The notes under the pieces are model-generated. The model was not told the DNA's origin. It made no database searches and saw only the letters and a list, made by a program, of their open reading frames with translations. Positions 1 through 7,266 of a stretch of DNA of 64,000 bases are shown here, piece after piece (the stretch's first letter is position 1; each line of letters begins with the position of its first letter). The DNA lies in the NCBI RefSeq assembly GCF_001570365.1, contig NZ_BBYK01000073.1:29146-93145 (forward strand), given 5' to 3'. Made by a program: the position numbers and the translations under genes. This DNA comes from Microtetraspora fusca. Lineage in GTDB: Bacteria; Actinomycetota; Actinomycetes; Streptosporangiales; Streptosporangiaceae.

Positions 1-1
1 C

Positions 2-382
2 GAGGCGGCGCTGGACTGGACGCTGGATTTCGTCAGGCAGCGCACCGCCTTCGGCCGGAGGATCGCCGACTTCCAGAACACCCGCTTCGAACTGGCCGAA
101 ATGCGGACCGAGATCGACGTGACCCGCTCTTTCGTCCAGGACGCCGTACTGGCGCTCAACGCGGGCGAGCTGTCAGCCGTGGACGCGGCCAAGGCGAAAT
201 GGTGGACCACCGAGCTGCAACAGCGCGTCATCTCCCGGTGCGTGCAGTTGCACGGGGGCTACGGATACATGCGCGAGTACCCGATCGCGCGAGCCTTCGT
301 CGACGCCCGCATCCAGACGATCTACGGGGGAACCACCGAGATCATGAAGGGCATCATCGGCCGCGACCTGGTGCGGGACTAG
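2..382 (+). CDS. acyl-CoA dehydrogenase, C-terminal part (5' end outside window)
   Basis: The first 126 visible codons are open from the window edge to the TAG at 380-382. They form the C-terminal helical FAD-binding half of an acyl-CoA dehydrogenase, which takes two electrons from the alpha-beta carbons of an acyl-CoA and passes them to electron-transfer flavoprotein. Family hallmarks are the RQRTAFGRRI stretch, followed by FQNTRFELAEM, and near the end the GGYGYMREYPIARAFVDAR run and IYGGTTEIMKGIIGRDL, the usual C-terminal signature that contacts FAD and the neighbouring subunit. The start lies upstream of the window. An acyl-CoA synthetase follows 38 bases later on the same strand, so the pair probably activates and then oxidises a carboxylic acid. 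The substrate chain length cannot be read from this fragment. Confidence 0.93.
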   Translation, partial: EAALDWTLDFVRQRTAFGRRIADFQNTRFELAEMRTEIDVTRSFVQDAVLALNAGELSAVDAAKAKWWTTELQQRVISRCVQLHGGYGYMREYPIARAFVDARIQTIYGGTTEIMKGIIGRDLVRD

Positions 383-420
383 GGAGTGAGGGCCATGCCC
401 GACAGGAGGTTTGTACACCG

Positions 421-2019
421 ATGCGAAACGCCGGACTGGGAGCATGGCCCGCTCGCCGGGCCCAGATGACCCCGGAACGGACCGCGTTCGTCTTCGCGGA
501 CCGGCCGGTGACCTACGCCGAGTTCCACGAGCGGACGACGCGGCTGGCCTCGCGACTGCGCGAGGCCGGAGTGACGGCCGGGGACCGCGTCGCCTACCTC
601 GGCCGCAACCACGTCGCCTTCGCCGAGACCATGTTCGCCACGCACATGCTCGGCGGGATCTTCGTCCCGCTGAACTTCCGCCTGGCCGCGCCCGAGATCG
701 GCTACATGCTTGATCATTCGGGCGCGCAGGTCCTGATCTACGCGCCCGAGTGCGCCGAGATGGTACGCGACACCTCGGCCTCCCTTCGTGAGATCGTCGC
801 TCCCGACACGCCCGGACCGGGAGAACGGCATTACGAGACCTGGCTCGCGGAGGGCGATCCCACGCCGATCGACGTGCCCGTAGGGCTGGACGACACGGCG
901 CTCATCCTTTACACGTCGGGCACGACCGGGCGTCCAAAAGGGGCGACCCTCACCCACGGCAATCTGGTGTGGAACTGCTTCAACCTCCTGGCCGGCGTCG
1001 ACGTCGCCAGTGACGAGGTGACGCTGATCAGCGCGCCGCTCTTCCATGTCGCGGCCCTGGACCAGACGCTGCTGCCGACCTTCCTCAAGGGCGGCTGCTC
1101 GGTGATCACTCCATCCTGGGATGTGGACGAGTGTTACGACCTCATCGAGAGGTCCCGTGTCACCTGGATGTTCGGGGTTGCCACGATGTTCGCCGCGTTG
1201 GCCCAGTCGCCCAGGTGGGCCGATGCGGACCTGTCCTCGCTGCGCCACCTCATGTCCGGGGGAGCGGCGATCCCGGCCTCGCTGATCCGCGCCTACCAGG
1301 AACGGGGTCTGGTCTTCTGCCAGGGATACGGGCTCACTGAGACCGCGCCCGGCGCAACCTTCCTCGAGGCCAGTCAGAGCGTGCGCAAGGTGGGCTCGGC
1401 CGGGGTGCCGGTGTTCTTCACCAACGTGCGGGTCGTCCGGCCCGACGGGGCGGACGCGGCAGTGGGAGAGCCGGGTGAGGTGCTCATCCAGGGGCCGAAC
1501 GTGACCCCTGGCTACTGGCGCAACCCGGAGGCGACCGCCGCCGCCTTCTCCGACGGCGACTGGTTCTCCTCCGGCGACATCGCCGTCCTGGACGAGGAGG
1601 GACACCTGTACGTCGTCGACCGGGTCAAGGACATGTACATCTCGGGCGGGGAGAACGTCTACCCGGCCGAGGTCGAGGCAGTGATCTTCGAGCATCCGGC
1701 CGTCGCCGAGGTCGCCGTGGTCGGCGTGCCCGATCCCCAATGGGGCGAGGTCGGCCGCGCGTTCGTGGTCCCCCGCCCAGGTGTGAGTGTCACCTCGGAC
1801 GAGCTGCGCGACTTCCTCCGCTCCCGCCTGGCCAAGTACAAGATCCCGGCCTATTTCGACGTCGTGGACGACCTCCCGAAGACGGGCTCGGGAAAGATCC
1901 AGAAACCCGAGCTGCGCCGCCTGCCACCGCCGGTCGGCGACAGCTCCGCCACCCCGTCCCGGTCGGATCAGTCCCAGCAGACGTCCCAGGCGAACTCCTC
2001 GACGAGGTCTTCGGCGTAG
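421..2019 (+). CDS. AMP-dependent acyl-CoA synthetase/ligase (FadD/MenE-like)
   Basis: A 532-residue member of the ANL adenylating superfamily, which activates a carboxylic acid with ATP and transfers it to CoA in the cytosol. The P-loop-like A3 motif LYTSGTTGRPKG (about residue 163), the A5 motif YGLTETAPG, the A7 region SSGDIA, the A8 hinge GGENVYPAEVE and the A10 lysine in KTGSGKIQK are all present, so it should be catalytically complete. Start at ATG 421 is supported by AGGAGGT at 404-410; an ATG at 466 begins the conserved domain and is the alternative. The last 30 or so residues after the A10 motif are Ser/Gln/Thr rich and not typical of the family, which suggests the 3' end reads into non-homologous DNA. 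It probably forms an operon with the preceding acyl-CoA dehydrogenase. The substrate is unknown. Confidence 0.92.
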   Translation: MRNAGLGAWPARRAQMTPERTAFVFADRPVTYAEFHERTTRLASRLREAGVTAGDRVAYLGRNHVAFAETMFATHMLGGIFVPLNFRLAAPEIGYMLDHSGAQVLIYAPECAEMVRDTSASLREIVAPDTPGPGERHYETWLAEGDPTPIDVPVGLDDTALILYTSGTTGRPKGATLTHGNLVWNCFNLLAGVDVASDEVTLISAPLFHVAALDQTLLPTFLKGGCSVITPSWDVDECYDLIERSRVTWMFGVATMFAALAQSPRWADADLSSLRHLMSGGAAIPASLIRAYQERGLVFCQGYGLTETAPGATFLEASQSVRKVGSAGVPVFFTNVRVVRPDGADAAVGEPGEVLIQGPNVTPGYWRNPEATAAAFSDGDWFSSGDIAVLDEEGHLYVVDRVKDMYISGGENVYPAEVEAVIFEHPAVAEVAVVGVPDPQWGEVGRAFVVPRPGVSVTSDELRDFLRSRLAKYKIPAYFDVVDDLPKTGSGKIQKPELRRLPPPVGDSSATPSRSDQSQQTSQANSSTRSSA

Positions 2020-2039
2020 GACGAGAATGCGCCGCGTTC

Positions 2040-2086
2040 GCCTTCAGCCGGTCCAGGGCCGACATCTCGTCCCTCCGGCCGAAGGC
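2040..2086. terminator. candidate bidirectional terminator hairpin
   Basis: GCCTTCAGCCGG (2040-2051) can pair with CCGGCCGAAGGC (2075-2086) with one mismatch, leaving a loop of 23 bases. It lies between two convergent genes. There is no U-tract, as is usual in high-GC actinomycetes, so the call rests on position and base pairing only. Confidence 0.35.
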
Positions 2087-2102
2087 AGACGGATCGCGTA
2101 CT

Positions 2103-2972
2103 TCACGTGGGGCTGCCGCCTCGCCCGCGGGTGAGCAGCGCGGCGATCGGTATGGCCGCCGCCAGGCCGCTGAGCAGCACCGCGGCAAGCGCTCCCAGGA
2201 CGGCCGGGTCGTTGCCGAAGGCGATACCGGCGGCAGCCAGCGCGGGCCCCGCGTTGCGCACCGCCGTGACGCCTCCCATGGTGGTGCGGCGTACCGGAGA
2301 TCCGGTGGCCAGCACGGTGCCGATGGCGAACGCGACGGCGGACAGGAGGAACCCCGCCAGCAAGGTGCGTGAGCCGAGGAGCCCGACGACGTCATGCCAA
2401 TTGCCCGCCAGCATGCCCGCCAAAACGATCACGAACGTCACGTTCGACACCTTGGCCGCCACGGGGTGCCACGATCGCGCTGTCGGCGGCGCGTAGCGAC
2501 GCAGTATCAGTCCGATGGCGAACGGTACGAGCTGCAGGATGGCCACGGTCCGCACCAGCGCGGCGACATCGATGGAGATACCCGCACCGACCTGGGCCGC
2601 CGAGAGGATGCCGTTGCTCGTCAGGCCGAAGGTGATGCTGCCTGCGGCGGCGAGCAGCACCTGCATCGCCGCGCCCGCGACCACGTCTCCGGTTTGCACC
2701 ATGGCGAGCTTCGCCCCGAACGGCCCGCCCGGTGACGACGCCACCAGGACCAGCGCCGTGAAAGCCGCTGCGGGCAGACCGAACAGAGCGGCGATGCCCC
2801 AGCCCAGCAGCGGGACGATCACCAGGTTGGCCGGCAGCGCCAGCAGGAGCAGTGGGAGGTCGGTGAGTACGGCACGCAACGCCGCCGGCGTGGCTCCGAG
2901 ACCGGCGGCGAACATGGTGGTCGCGATGAAGATCACGGTGACCGCGTTGAGGAGCAGATGCAGCGTATCCAT
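2103..2972 (-). CDS. bile acid:sodium symporter (BASS/SBF) family transporter
   Basis: A 289-residue, very hydrophobic protein with about nine or ten predicted membrane segments and no signal peptide, the usual size of bacterial BASS-family proteins. The SSPGGPFGAKLA stretch in the first third and the later GGVTAVRNAGPALAAAG stretch resemble the two unwound-helix motifs that line the sodium and substrate site in this family (for example ASBT homologues). The family imports organic anions such as bile acids, pantoate or 2-keto acids with sodium; nothing here fixes the substrate. The gene is convergent with the acyl-CoA synthetase and about 270 bases downstream of the DyP operon on the same strand, separated from it by a strong hairpin, so it is probably transcribed alone. 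An arsenite-carrier role is less likely but cannot be excluded. Confidence 0.8.
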   Translation of the reverse strand: MDTLHLLLNAVTVIFIATTMFAAGLGATPAALRAVLTDLPLLLLALPANLVIVPLLGWGIAALFGLPAAAFTALVLVASSPGGPFGAKLAMVQTGDVVAGAAMQVLLAAAGSITFGLTSNGILSAAQVGAGISIDVAALVRTVAILQLVPFAIGLILRRYAPPTARSWHPVAAKVSNVTFVIVLAGMLAGNWHDVVGLLGSRTLLAGFLLSAVAFAIGTVLATGSPVRRTTMGGVTAVRNAGPALAAAGIAFGNDPAVLGALAAVLLSGLAAAIPIAALLTRGRGGSPT

Positions 2973-3115
2973 GAGGTCCGTCCACAGCGGTGATGACCGT
3001 GCCTGGCGGTGCCGGCCGCCCGTCGGTCGTGTCTGACAAGTCGAGCCCTGCCGCGCACGGCCCGGCCGGCATCTCGCCGCGTCGGCGAAGACTCCTCAGG
3101 CTCGAAGTTTCCACG

Positions 3116-3164
3116 GGCCAAGAAGCTGCTCGGCCGGAGGCTCCGCCCGAGCAGCTTCTTGGCC
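3116..3164. terminator. strong hairpin downstream of the DyP operon
   Basis: Two perfectly complementary 18-base arms (3116-3133, starting GGCCAAGAAGC, and 3147-3164, ending GCTTCTTGGCC) flank a 13-base loop that can itself form a short GGAG/CTCC helix. A bulged extension adds about four pairs on the outside. It lies 78 bases beyond the stop codon of the minus-strand DyP peroxidase gene and before the next minus-strand gene, so it fits an intrinsic terminator for that operon. Confidence 0.7.
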
Positions 3165-3241
3165 GTGCGATGCGTCCGTCTGGATCCGCACTCGCGTGAG
3201 GCGGCATTTGCCGGGATGCTCCGCGGCTCGGCGCCGTGACC

Positions 3242-4576
3242 TCAGTCTTTGAGGTCGCCGAGCCAGCGCAGGGCGCTCAGTCCGGGCATGAAGCAGTACT
3301 CGCCGCCGCGCGTGACGACGAACCGCGGCAGCGAGTGCAGGCGCCGTCGTACCGGCCGCCGGGGGATCGTGAAATCGCCGGCGCCGTCGGCGGATCCGAC
3401 TATCGGGTCTTTGGCGTCCTCGGCGCCGACGAAGACGCCGTCGTTCATCCATTGGGACTGGACGAACTCGAACTGCCGCCCGAGGTGCGCTCCGATGAAG
3501 GTGAACATCAGCCCGCGGTCGGCCCCGTCGTCCTCCAGGACCCCCTCGGGCAGCGGCGGGCCGTACACGGTGCCGCGCCTGATCATGCGGTGCAGCCTCG
3601 GCGCTCCCGCCACCGCGGCGTCGCGGGGGTTGGCCCGGCGGATGTGGCAGCCGGGAGGGGTCGTGAATCCCGCCGGATCGTCCCGCTCGTAGAGGAAACG
3701 GTTGTTGCGGCGTGGGTCGGCGCCGAGGACGGGGTCGTCCCGCAGCGGGCTGAGCGCCAGCGGAGCGCCGCTGCGCCAGCGCCCCATGATCTTGGCCGCG
3801 AGCAGTTCCTCGTCCTCGGGGCCGGTGGAATTGTCCTTCACGTACCGCCGGAACACGGCGACACGTTGGTGGAGTTTGCGGAAGGCCACGTAGGTGCCGT
3901 TGCGGCCCAGCACTTCGGGCTGCGGGGTCTGGACGCCGCCGAGCTCGTCGCGGTAGCCGAGCACGAACTCTCCGGCCTTGAGCGGCGCTTCCAGGGGGTT
4001 CGACCCGGCGATGCCGCTGCCTTCGACGGCCGGGTGGCTGATGCCGTCCCGGTAGCCGAAGGGCTCGGTCTCGGTCGGCAGCGCGTAGCAGTCCTGCCGC
4101 CAGATCGGGACCACGCCGGGCAGGTGCCGGAACGCAGGGCGGGCATGATCGACGGCCGCTTCGAGCTGGGTGCCGTCCGGCGCGAGCGCCACCAGCACGA
4201 CGTGGACGTCGGGCGTGCCCAGTGGCGGTTCCCAGTTCGCGGGGCCGCTCTCGCCGGTGTCGCCCAGCGCGTTCGCCCGTGCGGCCATTCCCTGCCGGAA
4301 CTCCCAGGCGAACGTGTCCAGCGACTCCTGCGGCACGCCCAGCGCCCTGAGACCGTGGCCGGTGAGCGCGACGCTCACCCAGGTCTCGCCCAGGGGACTC
4401 ATCGAGTCGGTGGCCGCGGTCACCACTTCGCTGACGCGCCGCATCAGGTCCCGTCCCTGGGCGCGGTCGTCGATGCGGAACAGGATGTATGTCGCCGCGT
4501 ACGGGGTCGGCCGAGGACTGAGAACCCCGCGTTGGATGTCGTCGAGTTCGAGTGCGGTATGGGTTTGTTCGGTCAC
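3242..4576 (-). CDS. DyP-type (dye-decolorizing) peroxidase
   Basis: A 444-residue haem peroxidase of the DyP family, which reduces hydrogen peroxide while oxidising dyes, phenolics or metal ions. The signature GxxDG is present as GYRDG in PFGYRDGISHPAVEG (about residue 170), supplying the distal aspartate; a conserved arginine and the proximal histidine region (PPGCHIRRANPRDA, about residue 305) are also visible. No Tat or Sec signal is seen, so it is cytosolic or packaged, unlike EfeB. It is the third gene of a minus-strand operon: 23 bases separate it from the gene upstream, and a hairpin at 3116-3164 follows. The length is on the long side for bacterial DyPs and the N-terminus is close to that of C/D-type enzymes. 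An encapsulin-targeting tail is not evident; the C-terminus ends LRWLGDLKD. Confidence 0.93.
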   Translation of the reverse strand: MTEQTHTALELDDIQRGVLSPRPTPYAATYILFRIDDRAQGRDLMRRVSEVVTAATDSMSPLGETWVSVALTGHGLRALGVPQESLDTFAWEFRQGMAARANALGDTGESGPANWEPPLGTPDVHVVLVALAPDGTQLEAAVDHARPAFRHLPGVVPIWRQDCYALPTETEPFGYRDGISHPAVEGSGIAGSNPLEAPLKAGEFVLGYRDELGGVQTPQPEVLGRNGTYVAFRKLHQRVAVFRRYVKDNSTGPEDEELLAAKIMGRWRSGAPLALSPLRDDPVLGADPRRNNRFLYERDDPAGFTTPPGCHIRRANPRDAAVAGAPRLHRMIRRGTVYGPPLPEGVLEDDGADRGLMFTFIGAHLGRQFEFVQSQWMNDGVFVGAEDAKDPIVGSADGAGDFTIPRRPVRRRLHSLPRFVVTRGGEYCFMPGLSALRWLGDLKD

Positions 4577-4599
4577 GGATACTCACCTCCTCCCGGCCG

Positions 4600-5616
4600 C
4601 TACTTGGACGAGATGATGTTTCTCCAGAAGTTGCGCAGGCTCTCGTCTCCGCCGAACAGCGAGCTGAAGATCGTGGAGTCTGCCAAGAGTATGTCGCCGC
4701 CCCGGTCACCGGTCGGGGGCATCCACAGGAACATGTTGAACTCGGTGTTCCCGGCCTCCGTGAACGGGTGCGGCTTGGACAGGTCGATCGGCTGCCTGCC
4801 CAGCACGTGGACGGCGTTCGGATCGTCCGTCGTCACGGCGTAGTGCGGCAGGTGCAGGTGGAAGTTGAAGGTCGTCACCCCGTCCAGCCATCCCTTGGTG
4901 TCCAGATCCCTCGCGATGGACAGCGGGGCGATCTTGCCGGGTCCCTGTGCCGCGGGACGCAAGCCGTAGCGGTTCTCCACCGGCACTCCGAGCCCCTGCA
5001 TCAAGGACCGGGTGTACCTGCCGAACCGCTGCTGGCGGGGGACCAGGAGGTCGCCGTGATGGTGGTACTCCATATCGCGCACGGCGAGGTCGTCGGAGGC
5101 CCCGACGTCGTGGTGCGGCCCCAGGACCAGGCAGGTCCCCTCCCGGTCGACGAACTGCCGCAGCGCCTCGATCTCCTCCGGCGCGGCCTCCTGGCCGGTG
5201 ACCATGTGGTCCAGCCCGAACACGAACAGGGTGTCGGTGTCCGCCAGCACCCGCTCGTCGAGCGGGGTGCGGAAGCCGGCCTGATCGATGCGCTGGTACA
5301 CGGGTACGGGGTGTCCGGTGGTCTCCTCGACGAACTGCTGGAACGGCACCCAGGCCCAGAAGAACAGCTCCAGCGTCCCGGCGATGCCCTGCTGGAAGCG
5401 CATCGGGTCGGACCACTTCGGGTCCTCGTACGCGGGCCAGGCCACGCGCCGGACCTCGGTCATCGTGGAGAACCGGTTGTCGAGCTCGGCCGGGTTCCGG
5501 CCGGCCTCGGCCGGGTAGCTCCATGCGACGTAGATGCTCACGCGTCGGCGTCCGGGTGTGTACTCGCGCGGCACATGGTTCTGGTTGTAGGTACGTGCGG
5601 TCCTGATCTCACTCAT
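4600..5616 (-). CDS. uncharacterised protein of a DyP-peroxidase operon (amidotransferase-like fold suspected)
   Basis: A 338-residue soluble protein that I do not recognise. ATG 5616 is preceded by GGAG five bases upstream; an in-frame GTG at 5619 is the alternative. The middle section alternates beta strands and helices: LADTDTLFVFGLDHM, then EIEALRQFVDREGTCLVLGPHHDVG. This resembles the class-I glutamine-amidotransferase-like or ThuA/DUF4350 type of Rossmann-like fold, but no catalytic Cys-His-Glu triad is evident. The protein is rich in aromatic residues and histidines (for example DMEYHHHGDL), which could bind metal or haem. It lies between two other genes of one operon, 45 bases after the upstream gene and 23 before the DyP peroxidase, so it probably acts with the peroxidase. 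The fold assignment is inference. Confidence 0.75.
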   Translation of the reverse strand: MSEIRTARTYNQNHVPREYTPGRRRVSIYVAWSYPAEAGRNPAELDNRFSTMTEVRRVAWPAYEDPKWSDPMRFQQGIAGTLELFFWAWVPFQQFVEETTGHPVPVYQRIDQAGFRTPLDERVLADTDTLFVFGLDHMVTGQEAAPEEIEALRQFVDREGTCLVLGPHHDVGASDDLAVRDMEYHHHGDLLVPRQQRFGRYTRSLMQGLGVPVENRYGLRPAAQGPGKIAPLSIARDLDTKGWLDGVTTFNFHLHLPHYAVTTDDPNAVHVLGRQPIDLSKPHPFTEAGNTEFNMFLWMPPTGDRGGDILLADSTIFSSLFGGDESLRNFWRNIISSK

Positions 5617-5661
5617 CACGTCTCCATCGACGGCGTGGCGGGCGGGCGCGGTGGCCCGGCC

Positions 5662-6195
5662 TCACTGCAGTTGGTCGAGCATCTCCGACAGGGCGCTCTT
5701 GATCCGCAGCGCCTTCTTGATCTCGTCGGCGGTGACGTACGGATATTCTCCGTACTCGATGAAGCTCGGGCACTGGTGCTCGCGGACGAACCTGATGAAC
5801 GCCTCGGGGTTCGTCCTCCAGTCCTCGGGGAACCCTTCGAGGTTCTCGAAGGCGGTGCTCACGCCCGACTTGGTGAACAGCGCGATGGCGTCTTCGGTGT
5901 ACTTGTCGAAGTCGGTGTCGAAGATGCCCTGGTACATGAAACGGGTGTCGTCGTCGAAGAGCACCCAGCGCAGGTAGTGCAGCTTGAGCGGCGCGAGGAG
6001 GTACGGATCGCCCTCCAGCGCCTTCGCCAGCGTGTGGCCGTAGTCGCGGATCGCCTCGGCCCGGCCGGGCTTGACCTTGGCGATGACAGTGAACCCGTAG
6101 CAGGCCGGGGTCCGCGGAAAGACGGGACCGTATTTCCCCTGCTCGAGATGGTCGGTTTCCTTGGGAAGGACGACTGCCTGTGGTTTGATCTCCAT
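5662..6195 (-). CDS. uncharacterised protein, probable dimeric alpha/beta-barrel (DyP-associated)
   Basis: First gene of the DyP operon, 177 residues, with a strong GGAGGGAG ribosome site eight or so bases before ATG 6195. No signal peptide or membrane segment. The segment from about residue 35 to 95 (FTVIAKVKPGRAEAIRDYG, then LHYLRWVLFDDDTRFMYQG and IFDTDFDKYTEDAIALF) has the beta-alpha-beta spacing of ferredoxin-like dimeric alpha/beta-barrel proteins, the superfamily that also contains DyP peroxidases, chlorite dismutases and EthD. I infer it may bind the same haem or small molecule as the peroxidase, or serve as its partner. The region upstream (6196-6405) holds its promoter; no clear operator was found. 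Confidence 0.8.
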   Translation of the reverse strand: MEIKPQAVVLPKETDHLEQGKYGPVFPRTPACYGFTVIAKVKPGRAEAIRDYGHTLAKALEGDPYLLAPLKLHYLRWVLFDDDTRFMYQGIFDTDFDKYTEDAIALFTKSGVSTAFENLEGFPEDWRTNPEAFIRFVREHQCPSFIEYGEYPYVTADEIKKALRIKSALSEMLDQLQ

Positions 6196-6405
6196 GCTTC
6201 TCCCTCCGTCACCGGTCAGTGGGGGGAACGCGCCAGAGCAGCTAACCGGACAATACCCCTAGACTGGGATAAATGGGACATAAGTGCCTCGGTTCGCCGC
6301 GTTCCGCCACTCCTCGGCGAACGCCCAGCCGGAGAAACGGTGGCCCTTGGCTCCCGCCCCGGCCGAGAGCCGCTCGTCCGGCCGGCCGCCCGTCGCCGGC
6401 GCGGC

Positions 6406-7242
6406 TCAGTGCGCGGACAGCAGCACGACGCCGAGGGTCACGACTCCGGCCGCGGCGATCCGCAGGCGGCCGAACCGTTCGGAGAAGAACACCGCGCCGA
6501 TGAGCGCGCCCCACAGGATGCCCGTCTCGCGGAGCGCCGCGACCTCGGCGAGCGGGCTCCGGGTCTGGGCCCACAGCACCAGGCCGTATGCCACCATCGA
6601 GATCGTCCCCCCGGCGGCCGAGACCCGCCGGCGGTCGCGCAACGCGGGCACGATCGCCCGGCCGCGTACGGCCGCCATCACCGCGAGGGTCAGCACCCCT
6701 TCGACGGCGAACATCCAGACCGCGTAGCCGAGCGCCGTACCGGACTCCCGTACGCCCAGGCCGTCCACCACGGTGTATGCCGCGATGGTCGCCCCGGTCA
6801 GCACGGCCGCCGTCACGGCCTTGCGAGATGGCATGCGTCGCCGCCCCGCCCCGGCGAGCGCCAGCGCCGCGAGCCCACCGCATGTCGCGGCCAGGCCGAA
6901 CACCTGGAGGACCGCGAGCCTCTCACCCTGCAAGCCGGCCACGATCGCGACGAGCAGCGGAGCGCTCCCTCTGGCGATCGGGTAGACCTGGCCGAAGTCG
7001 CCCAGCTCGTAGCAGCGGATGAGCAGCAGCATGTACAGCAGTTGCAGCGCGATCGAGACGCCCCAGTACGGCCAGGCCCCGGCCGTGGGCGGAGCCGCGA
7101 AAGGCAGCAACGGCAGGCAGATCAGCGACTGGGCGATCCCCATGACGCCGAAGGCGGCGTGCCGGTCGGGCACCGCTTTGGCGAGCGCGTTCCACGTGGC
7201 ATGGAGTAGTCCGGCGAACAGCACCGCGACAGCGGAAAGCAC
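6406..7242 (-). CDS. EamA/DMT-superfamily membrane transporter
   Basis: A 278-residue membrane protein with ten predicted helices arranged as two five-helix EamA repeats, the standard size for drug/metabolite transporters. The N-terminal HATWNALAK motif and the YPIARGSAPLLVA stretch are typical of one subgroup of this family. The repeat boundary is a basic loop at RRRMPSRKAV. GTG 7242 is preferred because a GGGGG run lies six bases upstream; TTG 7248 is also in frame. The gene is on the same strand as the phospholipase C gene upstream (7267 stop) with only about 24 bases between, so it may be the last gene of the galactoside polycistron. The substrate cannot be inferred. Confidence 0.82.
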   Translation of the reverse strand: MLSAVAVLFAGLLHATWNALAKAVPDRHAAFGVMGIAQSLICLPLLPFAAPPTAGAWPYWGVSIALQLLYMLLLIRCYELGDFGQVYPIARGSAPLLVAIVAGLQGERLAVLQVFGLAATCGGLAALALAGAGRRRMPSRKAVTAAVLTGATIAAYTVVDGLGVRESGTALGYAVWMFAVEGVLTLAVMAAVRGRAIVPALRDRRRVSAAGGTISMVAYGLVLWAQTRSPLAEVAALRETGILWGALIGAVFFSERFGRLRIAAAGVVTLGVVLLSAH

Positions 7243-7266
7243 GATCAACCCCCGGGAGCGAAGACG

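Noticed and set aside
1974..2072. Minus-strand frame reading SYAEDLVEEFAWDVCWD before a stop, overlapping the 3' end of the acyl-CoA synthetase
   Set aside because: Protein-like but without a start or ribosome site in frame; it may be the tail of a lost gene, but the evidence is too thin to list.
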